Shown: positions 1 through 4,797, counted from the first letter of the stretch. The stretch: 5,845 bases of DNA from Anaerolineales bacterium (GCA_947503585.1 CANNEJ010000115.1:1-5845), one strand, 5' to 3'. Numbers and translations are program-made. Notes: generated by a model from the sequence alone, not told the origin.

Positions 1-2
1 TT

Positions 3-272
3 GTGCTCGACCCCGAATTGTTGCTGATGGATGAACCGTTCTCGGCTGTCGATCCCCCAACCCGCGCACAATTGCTCAAGGATTTATCCAGCTTGTTGTC
101 ACAAAATCAGCGCACTACCGTGATTGTCACGCACAATCTGGCCGAAGCCGCCCAAGTTGGAAATCGTATTGCAGTGATTATCAACGGTGAACTGAGCCAG
201 GTGGGTACTCCTCAGGAACTTAGGGCAAAGCCGGCCGATAGAAGTGTGGAGGAATTTTTGAAGGAACTTTAA
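3..272 (+). CDS. ABC transporter ATP-binding protein, C-terminal fragment (5' end outside window)
   Basis: This is the last ~89 residues of a nucleotide-binding subunit that powers an ABC importer at the inner face of the membrane. The reading frame is open to the window edge, so the Walker A and most of the signature region lie upstream. Visible in order are the Walker B segment ELLLMDEP (about residues 5-12), the D-loop SAVD (14-17), the H-loop VIVTH (40-44) and a conserved tail ending in a 'NGELSQVGTPQEL' strand. The DEPFSAVDPPTR pattern and the tail fit the molybdate/tungstate/sulfate-type importer ATPases; a thiamine or iron importer is also possible, and the substrate cannot be fixed from this piece. 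It ends in tandem stops (TAA TAA). GC is about 50%, clearly below the genes to its right. Confidence 0.9.
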   Translation: MLDPELLLMDEPFSAVDPPTRAQLLKDLSSLLSQNQRTTVIVTHNLAEAAQVGNRIAVIINGELSQVGTPQELRAKPADRSVEEFLKEL

Positions 273-322
273 TAAGGCGGACTCAAAGTCAGCAGTTTAG
301 TGGCTACATATACCGCGGTCAC

Positions 323-336
323 TGTCGGATCCGACA
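323..336. repeat. 14-bp perfect palindrome in intergenic region
   Basis: TGTCGGATCCGACA reads the same on both strands. It can be stretched to ACT...AGT at 321-339 if one unpaired A at 337 is allowed. The symmetric form is typical of binding sites for dimeric regulators such as TetR-type proteins. It could also fold as a 5-bp stem with a GATC loop, but no T-run follows, so it is not a standard intrinsic terminator. No divergent promoter is obvious beside it, and the role is unknown. Confidence 0.5.
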
Positions 337-349
337 AGTAATCGCACGC

Positions 350-390
350 GGCGGAGTGGAGCTTGGGTTTGGCGCTCCAAAAGTACCGCC
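350..390. terminator. Two-part hairpin between convergent genes, possible bidirectional terminator
   Basis: GGCGG at 350-354 pairs with CCGCC at 386-390, and inside it TGGAGC at 357-362 pairs with GCTCCA at 374-379, leaving an 11-base loop. The two stems are separated by a small asymmetric internal loop. It lies between the 3' ends of two converging genes, where a shared terminator would be expected, but there is no T-run on either side. It may instead be a structured 3' end or a chance structure in GC-rich DNA. Confidence 0.3.
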
Positions 391-534
391 TTCTACTGAA
401 GTCCGGCAACCCGCAGCCGGCGATTTGTCAGGCGCTTGGTCGCAAGATTGTTTGGGGTCAGTCGCGTGCGCAGTATCAAACCGCGGCACGTCAGCATTGT
501 CGCTTGGCCACCCCGTACCGTTTCACACGCTGCG

Positions 535-1239
535 TCAGGCGCCGCCGTTGTTGTCCAAGTTGATGCTGATCAAAGCCGCCTGCTCGCGCCCCAGCACAGC
601 TGTGCGCTCTTGATTGACGAGGACATGTACCGGGCCATTGAACGGCGCGCGCTCCATCACGCGTACGTGTGCGCCGGCGCTCAGCCCCAGGTGTTCCAGG
701 TAGCGCCTTTCCGCCGGGTTGGGCCCTTGCACGCTGAGTACAGTGCCTGCCAGGCCGCTGGTGAGCTCGCTGAGGCGCGTGCTGGCACCGCGCTGCAGCT
801 GGCCGGCGCGCGTGGGTATCGGGTCGCCATGCGGATCGAAGCGCGGGTCGCCCAGCTTGAGCGCAATGCGCTCCTCAAAATCCTCAGAGATCACATGCTC
901 CAGCGCCTCGGCCTCCGCGTGCACTTCCCCGCCGGTGTAGCCCAGCGCCTCGCTCAGGTACAGCTCTATCAGGCGGTGATGGCGCAGCACTTCCAGCGCA
1001 ATCGCGCGGCCGCCGGGCGTGAGCGTGACACCCTGGTGTGGGGCGTAGTGCACAAGGCGCGGCTTGTGCTCCGCCAGCTTCTTCAACATACCGGTCACCG
1101 ACGCGGGCGCAATGCCCATGCGCGCAGCCAGTGCCGTGGTGGAAACCGGCTGCTGCTCCTGCTCCAGCGAGTAGACCGCCTTAATATAGTCCTGCGCTGC
1201 ACTGGAAAGCTGGCGCGTTTTGGTGGCGGGCGGGCGCAT
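535..1239 (-). CDS. DtxR/MntR-family metal-dependent transcriptional regulator
   Basis: This 234-residue cytoplasmic repressor should sense Fe(II) or Mn(II) and control metal-transport genes. It has an N-terminal winged helix-turn-helix (residues ~12-75; recognition region MGIAPASVTGMLKKL at 41-55), a dimerisation and metal-binding helical region (~80-145), and a C-terminal FeoA/SH3-like domain (~157-226). By alignment from memory, metal ligands are D17, H88, H107, E111, E114 and H115. Glu rather than Cys at 111 and Asp at 17 resemble the manganese sensor MntR. The MntR E11 position is Lys20, so one ligand is altered. The ATG at 1239 is chosen because the DtxR domain begins there and a TATACT box ends exactly 6 bases upstream. 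The frame is open further upstream to 1572, but that part is antisense to the next gene. It is divergent from the JAMM gene and convergent with the ABC gene. Whether it senses Mn or Fe is inference. Confidence 0.93.
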   Translation of the reverse strand: MRPPATKTRQLSSAAQDYIKAVYSLEQEQQPVSTTALAARMGIAPASVTGMLKKLAEHKPRLVHYAPHQGVTLTPGGRAIALEVLRHHRLIELYLSEALGYTGGEVHAEAEALEHVISEDFEERIALKLGDPRFDPHGDPIPTRAGQLQRGASTRLSELTSGLAGTVLSVQGPNPAERRYLEHLGLSAGAHVRVMERAPFNGPVHVLVNQERTAVLGREQAALISINLDNNGGA

Positions 1240-1245
1240 GCGCGG

Positions 1246-1251
1246 AGTATA
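1246..1251 (-). promoter_or_regulatory. -10 box of the metalloregulator gene, likely leaderless start
   Basis: Read on the minus strand this is TATACT, followed by six bases and then the ATG at 1239. With normal -10 geometry transcription would start on the A of the ATG, giving a leaderless mRNA. No Shine-Dalgarno sequence precedes the ATG, which fits. The -35 region is not recognisable. Confidence 0.55.
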
Positions 1252-1275
1252 GTGCGTTCCGCTGGTGCGCGCTGT

Positions 1276-1281
1276 TATACT
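1276..1281 (+). promoter_or_regulatory. -10 box for the JAMM peptidase gene
   Basis: TATACT on the plus strand is the exact inverted copy of the minus-strand -10 box at 1246-1251, with 24 bp between the two. Transcription would begin near 1288, leaving about 9 bases (including AAGAAG) before the GTG at 1297. The two boxes face away from each other, so the -35 regions overlap and the pair forms a symmetric AGTATA...TATACT element that a regulator could also occupy. Confidence 0.45.
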
Positions 1282-1296
1282 GGGCCTGCAAGAAGT

Positions 1297-1740
1297 GTGG
1301 ACGAAAATTTGGACGAGTGTCTGCAATTGACGGCGGCGCACATGGCGCAGATGCAGGCGTGGCTGACGGCTGAGCTGCCCAACGAGGGCTGCGGCCTGCT
1401 TGCCGGCACTGGCCGGCTGGTGCGGCAGGTGCTGGCCCTGCCCAACGCAGAGCGCAGCCCGCAGCGCTTCCGGGCGGAATCGAAAGCGCAGGTGGCTGCC
1501 ATGCTGGAGCTGGACCGCAACGGCTGGGAGCTGCTGGGCGTGTTTCACTCCCACCCCGGCATGCCGGCGCACCCGTCAGAGACGGACCGGCTGCAAGCGT
1601 ACTACCCCGAGGCTGTGAGTATTATTTTTGGGCAGCCGGCAGCCGGTGGCGGGTGGGAGGCGCGTGCGTTTCGCCTGCAAGCGGGCAGCAGCCGGCCGGT
1701 GCAGCTGCAGCTTACAAGTGACTCTGTTGCCAGTGCATGA
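1297..1740 (+). CDS. JAMM/MPN+ zinc metallopeptidase (M67 family)
   Basis: A 147-residue single-domain JAB1/MPN+ protein, about the normal size for bacterial M67 enzymes. These zinc isopeptidases cleave after the C-terminal glycine of ubiquitin-like sulfur carriers, for example to release cysteine from a CysO-type carrier. The full catalytic set is present: E30 in LPNEGCGLL, then H84-S-H86 and D97 in FHSHPGMPAHPSETD, which gives the HxH-x10-D JAMM spacing, with S94 also conserved. The frame is open back to 436, but upstream of 1297 it is antisense to the regulator. GTG 1297 is chosen because it follows a TATACT box and keeps the first strand LQLT; TTG 1309 or ATG 1342 are alternatives, and ATG 1342 would cut into the fold. 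No ThiF/MoeB enzyme or ThiS/MoaD carrier lies next to it, so its partner is unknown. Confidence 0.9.
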   Translation: MDENLDECLQLTAAHMAQMQAWLTAELPNEGCGLLAGTGRLVRQVLALPNAERSPQRFRAESKAQVAAMLELDRNGWELLGVFHSHPGMPAHPSETDRLQAYYPEAVSIIFGQPAAGGGWEARAFRLQAGSSRPVQLQLTSDSVASA

Positions 1741-1783
1741 CCTGCCCATTTTTTAGTCAACTATTTTCAGCACGGCGCCGCTA

Positions 1784-2491
1784 ATGCAATCCACACTCAG
1801 CGTACTGCTGGTCCTTATTGGTTATATAGTGGGCGCCGTGCCGGTGGGGCTGGTGGTGGTGCGCCTGCGCACTGGCTTGGATGTGCGCACGGTGGGCAGT
1901 GGCCGTTCGGGCGCCACCAATGTGATCCGGGCTGCCGGGTTTTGGCCGGGCTTTGCCACGGGCTGGCTGGATGTGCTGAAGGCGGCGCTGCCGGTGTGGC
2001 TGGCGGTGTGGCTGCTACCGGAGGCGTACTGGGTGCACACGCTGTGCGGCGTGGCGGCGGTGCTGGGCCATAACTATTCCATCTTTCTGCGCGAGACCGT
2101 GACCGACCCGCACAGCGGACGCGTGCGGCTGGTGCTGCGCGGCGGGGCGGGCGGGGCGGCCACGCTGGGCGGAGCGATGGGCCTGTGGCCGTTATGCGTG
2201 CTGATTATTTTTCCACTGGGGGCGCTGATTTATTTTGGCATTGGCTATGCATCGGTGGCCACCCTTTCAATTGGCATTATGTCTATCCTGATCATGGTGT
2301 GGCGGGCTGTCACGCTGGGCATGCCGTGGGAGTACACGCTATACGGCGGCATGTGCCTGATTCTGCAAGTTTATGCGCTGCGCCCCAACTTGAAGCGCCT
2401 GATGAATGGCACCGAGCGGCTGGTGGGCTGGCGCGCAAAGCGCCACTCTGGCACCCTCACCGCGGACCCCGGCGCCAGCACAAAGGAGTAA
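1784..2491 (+). CDS. plsY: Acyl-phosphate:glycerol-3-phosphate acyltransferase PlsY
   Basis: An integral membrane enzyme that moves an acyl group from acyl-phosphate (made by PlsX) to the sn-1 position of glycerol-3-phosphate, giving lysophosphatidate, the first committed phospholipid intermediate. The three PlsY signatures are visible: VGSGRSGATNV at 37-47, GHNYSIFL (95-102) with the glycine-rich RGGAGGAAT loop at 119-127, and LRPNLKRLMNGTER at 199-212. About seven hydrophobic segments are present. Compared with classical PlsY (GHxFPxFLxFKGGKGVAT) the second motif is split by a ~16-residue insertion and lacks the usual Lys in GGKG; I recall this form from Chloroflexota. At 235 residues it is slightly long. 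An in-frame TAG at 1754 forces a start at or near ATG 1784. There is no clear ribosome-binding site; a weak TATTTT at 1762-1767 may be a -10 box. It starts 43 bases after the JAMM stop. Confidence 0.93.
   Translation: MQSTLSVLLVLIGYIVGAVPVGLVVVRLRTGLDVRTVGSGRSGATNVIRAAGFWPGFATGWLDVLKAALPVWLAVWLLPEAYWVHTLCGVAAVLGHNYSIFLRETVTDPHSGRVRLVLRGGAGGAATLGGAMGLWPLCVLIIFPLGALIYFGIGYASVATLSIGIMSILIMVWRAVTLGMPWEYTLYGGMCLILQVYALRPNLKRLMNGTERLVGWRAKRHSGTLTADPGASTKE
2484..2488 (+). promoter_or_regulatory. Shine-Dalgarno sequence AGGAG for the small membrane-protein gene
   Basis: AGGAG overlaps the last codons of plsY and ends 15 bases before the ATG at 2504. The spacing is longer than ideal, but no other start codon lies between. 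It is one of the few clear ribosome-binding sites in the window and supports translational coupling of the small gene to plsY. Confidence 0.45.
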
Positions 2492-2503
2492 TCAGCAACT
2501 AAT

Positions 2504-2692
2504 ATGAAGAAGCAGCGCCGCAAAGACCCGCCGCCAGCCCTGCGCAAGCCATCGCGCGCCAACACTGTCTTGGTGGTGCTGGGCTTGATTGTGGTGCTGG
2601 CAATGCTGTTGGAACCGCTGCTAAGTTCCACGGCTGCGCCGGGCGATCCCGCGCAGCCGGTGACTGAGACGCAAGCGGTACCGGCCGGCTAG
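2504..2692 (+). CDS. Small single-pass membrane protein of unknown function
   Basis: A 62-residue protein I do not recognise. It has a strongly basic N-terminus (MKKQRRK, more Arg/Lys to residue 18), one hydrophobic helix at about 21-40, and a Pro/Thr/Ala-rich tail of ~22 residues. By the positive-inside rule the N-terminus is cytoplasmic and the tail external. It lies 12 bases behind plsY on the same strand, with an AGGAG upstream, so co-transcription is likely. Its stop codon overlaps that of the opposing gene at CTAG. The basic/hydrophobic/low-complexity layout is not random for this GC content, which supports a real gene. A small cell-envelope or PlsY-associated protein is only a guess. 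Confidence 0.65.
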   Translation: MKKQRRKDPPPALRKPSRANTVLVVLGLIVVLAMLLEPLLSSTAAPGDPAQPVTETQAVPAG

Positions 2693-2697
2693 CCGGC
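2684..2697. repeat. 14-bp palindrome spanning overlapping stop codons
   Basis: GCCGGCTAGCCGGC is a perfect palindrome centred on CTAG. The plus-strand gene ends with TAG at 2690-2692 and the minus-strand gene ends with TAG at 2691-2689, so the two stops share bases. As RNA it could form a 5-bp GC stem with a CTAG loop in both transcripts. No T-run follows, so a role in termination is speculative. Confidence 0.5.
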
Positions 2698-3507
2698 GCG
2701 CAGCACAAGCAGCAGCGCGGCTGCGCCGGCCGCAGCGTATCCGCCGAGCGCACTGCGCGCAATGGGCAGCGGCTCGCGCAGCAGCCCGCTGCATACATGC
2801 AGGGCAATCACCAGCACTGCGGCGCCCGCCGCCGGTGCAACCGGCCAATATGCCAGCACCCACGCACACTCGGCCACAATCACGCCCGTCACAAGCGCGC
2901 TAACGGCTGCGGGCAATGCACCCGCAGCGCTAAGCCGCGCCAAACGATAGGCCAGCGTTGCCGCCACCATGAACACAATGGCAACTGTAGTTGCGGAGCC
3001 GAAGGCGGCCGCGCGCAGCCAGCCAAAGTGCAGCAGCCCCGCCGCGTACGCCAGCCAGCCGAGCAGCAGGCGCGTGGTGCGCTGCGCGGCCGGCGCAGGA
3101 TCCACCTGCGCATACTCGGCAATCAACACCAGCGTGAGAAACAAGACGCCCAGCAGCAGCGCCACAACCCAGGCCGGACTTACGGGCAGCTGCTGCAGCA
3201 GCAAGCCCACGCCAATCGCGGCCAGGGCGGGCAGGATCCAGTGCGCGGGCAGCTGCAGCGCATTTGGCGGGCCGCCCCACAGCGGATGGCTGCGCAGCAT
3301 TGCGTCGCTGCCGCTGGTGATCAGCGCTGCCACCAGCAGCAGCACAACCGTGTCGCCATTTACCAGCAGCGCCACGGGCGCGCCCAGCAGCGTTGTCTCC
3401 ACCAGGCGCGTGGGCAGCGCCAGCACCCGCGCCAGCGTGTAGGCCAGCGCAATGGTGGCCACCAGCACGCTGAGCTGGTCACTGCCGGGCAGCAGGCTGC
3501 GGCGCAT
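2689..3507 (-). CDS. Multi-pass integral membrane protein, possibly DUF5656-like
   Basis: A 272-residue, very hydrophobic protein with about eight or nine predicted membrane helices (roughly 11-30, 41-63, 89-105, 112-130, 146-164, 170-189, 199-220, 223-243, 251-270). The N-terminal segment has a pattern LPTRLVETTLLGAP followed by ITSGSDAMLRSHPLW (about 63-77), which reminds me of the DUF5656 membrane family of Chloroflexota; this is from memory and weak. No catalytic motif is seen. GTG 3510 is an alternative start one codon earlier, but ATG 3507 lies exactly six bases behind a TAAAAT box, as expected for a leaderless mRNA. It is divergent from the prepilin-peptidase-like gene and convergent with the small plsY-linked gene. 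Function is unknown. Confidence 0.8.
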   Translation of the reverse strand: MRRSLLPGSDQLSVLVATIALAYTLARVLALPTRLVETTLLGAPVALLVNGDTVVLLLVAALITSGSDAMLRSHPLWGGPPNALQLPAHWILPALAAIGVGLLLQQLPVSPAWVVALLLGVLFLTLVLIAEYAQVDPAPAAQRTTRLLLGWLAYAAGLLHFGWLRAAAFGSATTVAIVFMVAATLAYRLARLSAAGALPAAVSALVTGVIVAECAWVLAYWPVAPAAGAAVLVIALHVCSGLLREPLPIARSALGGYAAAGAAALLLVLRAG

Positions 3508-3513
3508 CACTCG

Positions 3514-3519
3514 ATTTTA
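3514..3519 (-). promoter_or_regulatory. -10 box of the minus-strand membrane-protein gene, likely leaderless
   Basis: On the minus strand this reads TAAAAT, followed by CGAGTG and then ATG at 3507. The six-base gap puts the transcription start on the ATG. No Shine-Dalgarno sequence is present. A TGTTGC at about 17 bp upstream is a poor -35 candidate. Confidence 0.5.
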
Positions 3520-3528
3520 GCAGGCACC

Positions 3529-3534
3529 TATAAT
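3529..3534 (+). promoter_or_regulatory. Consensus -10 box TATAAT of the prepilin-peptidase-like gene
   Basis: A perfect TATAAT on the plus strand is followed by seven bases and then the ATG at 3542, so transcription would begin at or one base before the start codon. It is only 9 bp from the opposing -10 box at 3514-3519. An earlier in-frame ATG at 3533 lies inside this box and therefore would not be in the transcript. Confidence 0.6.
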
Positions 3535-3541
3535 GCGCAAC

Positions 3542-4174
3542 ATGATTGCGCTGCGGCTGATAGCGGGTGTGGCAGCGGGCTTGCTGCTGAATGCGCTGGC
3601 GGACCACTGGCCAGAGCGGCGCTGGGGCGCAGCTGCGCGCGTTACGCCGCAGCCGCTGCGCAGGGTGTTGGTGCTGCTGGCCACGGGCGGCGCTGCGCTG
3701 GGTTTACAGCAGCTTGGCCAGCCGCCGGCAGCGCACTTGCTGCACATGGCATTGCTGTTTTGCCTGCTGCTGGCGGGCGTGATTGATTGGGAGCAGCGCC
3801 TGCTGCCGGACCCGCTGCTGCTGCTGGCGGCCGGCATTGCGCTGCTGCTGGCAGCCTTGCGCGCCGGTAACCCTGCGCCGGCCGTGATGGGCGCCATTGT
3901 GGCGGGCGGCTGCATGCTGGCGGCTTACGCCGGCGGGCGCTGCTATGCCGGTGCGCATGCGCCGCCGGCCCTGGGCTTTGGCGATGTGAAGCTTGCAGCT
4001 GTGCTGGGGCTGGCGCTTGGCGTGCAAGCCGCGCTGCCGGCGCTGCTGGCGGGCGTGCTGCTGGCAGGCGCAGTGGCGCTGTTCCTGCGCGTTGCGCGCG
4101 GCCGGCACCGTGGCGTTTTTATGCCTTACGCGCCGTGGCTGCTGCTGGGGGCGCTGCCGGCACTGCTGCGCTGA
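3542..4174 (+). CDS. Type IV prepilin peptidase-like aspartic protease (A24 domain only)
   Basis: A 210-residue membrane protease resembling the A24 peptidase half of PilD/TadV-type enzymes, which cleave leader peptides of pilins and related pseudopilins at the cytoplasmic membrane face. The two catalytic aspartates are visible: D82 in GVIDWEQRLLPD (79-90) and D148 in LGFGDVKLAAVLGL (144-157). Around them are about six hydrophobic helices. The N-terminal methyltransferase region with paired CxxC motifs found in full PilD is absent, so it should cleave without that zinc/methylase part. The start at 3542 is preferred to the in-frame ATG at 3533 because the latter sits inside the TATAAT box; the product then begins MIALRL. 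No pilin or secretion ATPase is nearby. Its last 49 bases overlap the convergent membrane-protein gene. Confidence 0.88.
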   Translation: MIALRLIAGVAAGLLLNALADHWPERRWGAAARVTPQPLRRVLVLLATGGAALGLQQLGQPPAAHLLHMALLFCLLLAGVIDWEQRLLPDPLLLLAAGIALLLAALRAGNPAPAVMGAIVAGGCMLAAYAGGRCYAGAHAPPALGFGDVKLAAVLGLALGVQAALPALLAGVLLAGAVALFLRVARGRHRGVFMPYAPWLLLGALPALLR

Positions 4175-4782
4175 CGCAGTGCAGCGCCAGCCACAAGCAG
4201 CGCGGCGCCCAGCTGCGTAATGCCCCAGCCCCAACCGAGGCCGGGCAGTGCGCCGTACAATGCGCCGGCAATCGGGCGCACCAGGAGCAGCGGCCAGCTG
4301 TTAGCAGCCAGCCCGCACGCGGCGAGCAGCGCAAACCCCGCCCAGTACCAGCGCTGCCCGCGCAGCACTGCGCCCAAAACGCAGCCGCCCGCCGTCGCAA
4401 ACAAAATCCACATTTGCGATTGCAATTCCGGATCGTTACCGTAAAGCAGAAACGGTTCTGTCAGCACGCCGAAGCCCAGCAACGGCACCAGCAGCAGCGC
4501 GCGGGTGCGCGGCAGCTGCCAGGCCCACGCGCTGCTGAGCACAATTGCAAAACTTAGCGGCGCCAGAAAGTTAAGGCGCCCCACCGCCAGTGCGCCGCTG
4601 CGCACCTGCGGCAGGTAGGTCACCCACTCCGAGAGGTCAAGGGCGTTGAGCGACAGCGCCGCGGCGGCGTGCGGGATCCATGGCCCAAAGTAGCCGGCCC
4701 ATAAAAGCACCAGCCCCAGCGGCAGCAGCCAGGCGTGCACGCTGCGGCTAGCCGGCATTGCGGTGGTGTCGCGCACAAACAA
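4126..4782 (-). CDS. Multi-pass integral membrane protein of unknown function
   Basis: A 218-residue protein with about six hydrophobic segments (roughly 17-36, 73-89, 95-112, 125-140, 146-168, 186-202) and a distinctive stretch GYFGPWIPHAAAALSL at 30-45 after the first helix, then LDLSEWVTYLPQVRSG. I associate a similar 'GYFGPW(I/V)PH' pattern with uncharacterised Chloroflexota membrane proteins, but cannot name a family. The start is uncertain: TTG 4782 has a GAAG seven bases upstream at 4790-4793, GTG 4776 and ATG 4758 are alternatives, and all keep the first helix. It begins 15 bases after the stop of the upstream glycosylase-like gene, so the two probably form an operon. The Ser-rich C-terminus runs 49 bases into the opposing peptidase gene. 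Confidence 0.8.
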   Translation of the reverse strand: MFVRDTTAMPASRSVHAWLLPLGLVLLWAGYFGPWIPHAAAALSLNALDLSEWVTYLPQVRSGALAVGRLNFLAPLSFAIVLSSAWAWQLPRTRALLLVPLLGFGVLTEPFLLYGNDPELQSQMWILFATAGGCVLGAVLRGQRWYWAGFALLAACGLAANSWPLLLVRPIAGALYGALPGLGWGWGITQLGAALLVAGAALRQRSSAGSAPSSSHGA

Positions 4783-4797
4783 GCAATAACTTCACGG

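Larger units (their letters stand above)
273..534. other. Intergenic stretch between convergent genes, no convincing CDS
   Basis: These 262 bases separate the stop of the ABC ATPase gene from the stop of the minus-strand metalloregulator. Short open frames exist on both strands (for example a plus-strand frame from 363), but their translations show no recognisable domain, no start site with a ribosome-binding site and no sensible composition. No tRNA-like T-loop or anticodon arm was found. What stands out is a perfect 14-bp palindrome at 323-336 and a two-part hairpin at 350-390, described separately. A decayed gene or a small RNA cannot be excluded. Confidence 0.6.

Noticed and set aside
273..534. 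tRNA or other stable RNA gene in the intergenic strip
   Set aside because: No T-loop (GGTTCGANTCC-like) or cloverleaf could be assembled on either strand.
427..542. Direct repeat GTCAGGCGC at 427-435 and 534-542 as a possible insertion footprint
   Set aside because: A 9-bp match is expected many times by chance in a window of this length, and nothing mobile lies between the copies.
436..1296. Long plus-strand open frame running into the JAMM gene, suggesting a 434-residue fusion protein
   Set aside because: It is antisense to the well-supported DtxR-family gene, its translation is Arg/Ala/His-rich without domains, and the JAMM domain is complete from 1297. The openness is a GC-rich shadow effect.
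1240..1572. N-terminal extension of the metalloregulator to 345 residues
   Set aside because: The extra 111 residues are antisense to the JAMM coding region and contain no domain; the DtxR fold starts at ATG 1239 with a -10 box just upstream.
1749..1754. T-run after the JAMM gene as an intrinsic terminator
   Set aside because: The bases just before the run give at best a 3-bp CAG/CTG stem, so there is no stable hairpin.
2797..3786. 329-residue plus-strand frame rich in Gln, Arg and His
   Set aside because: It is the reverse of a multi-pass membrane protein (Leu CTG codons become Gln CAG), and extends into the peptidase gene in another frame; no start signal is seen.
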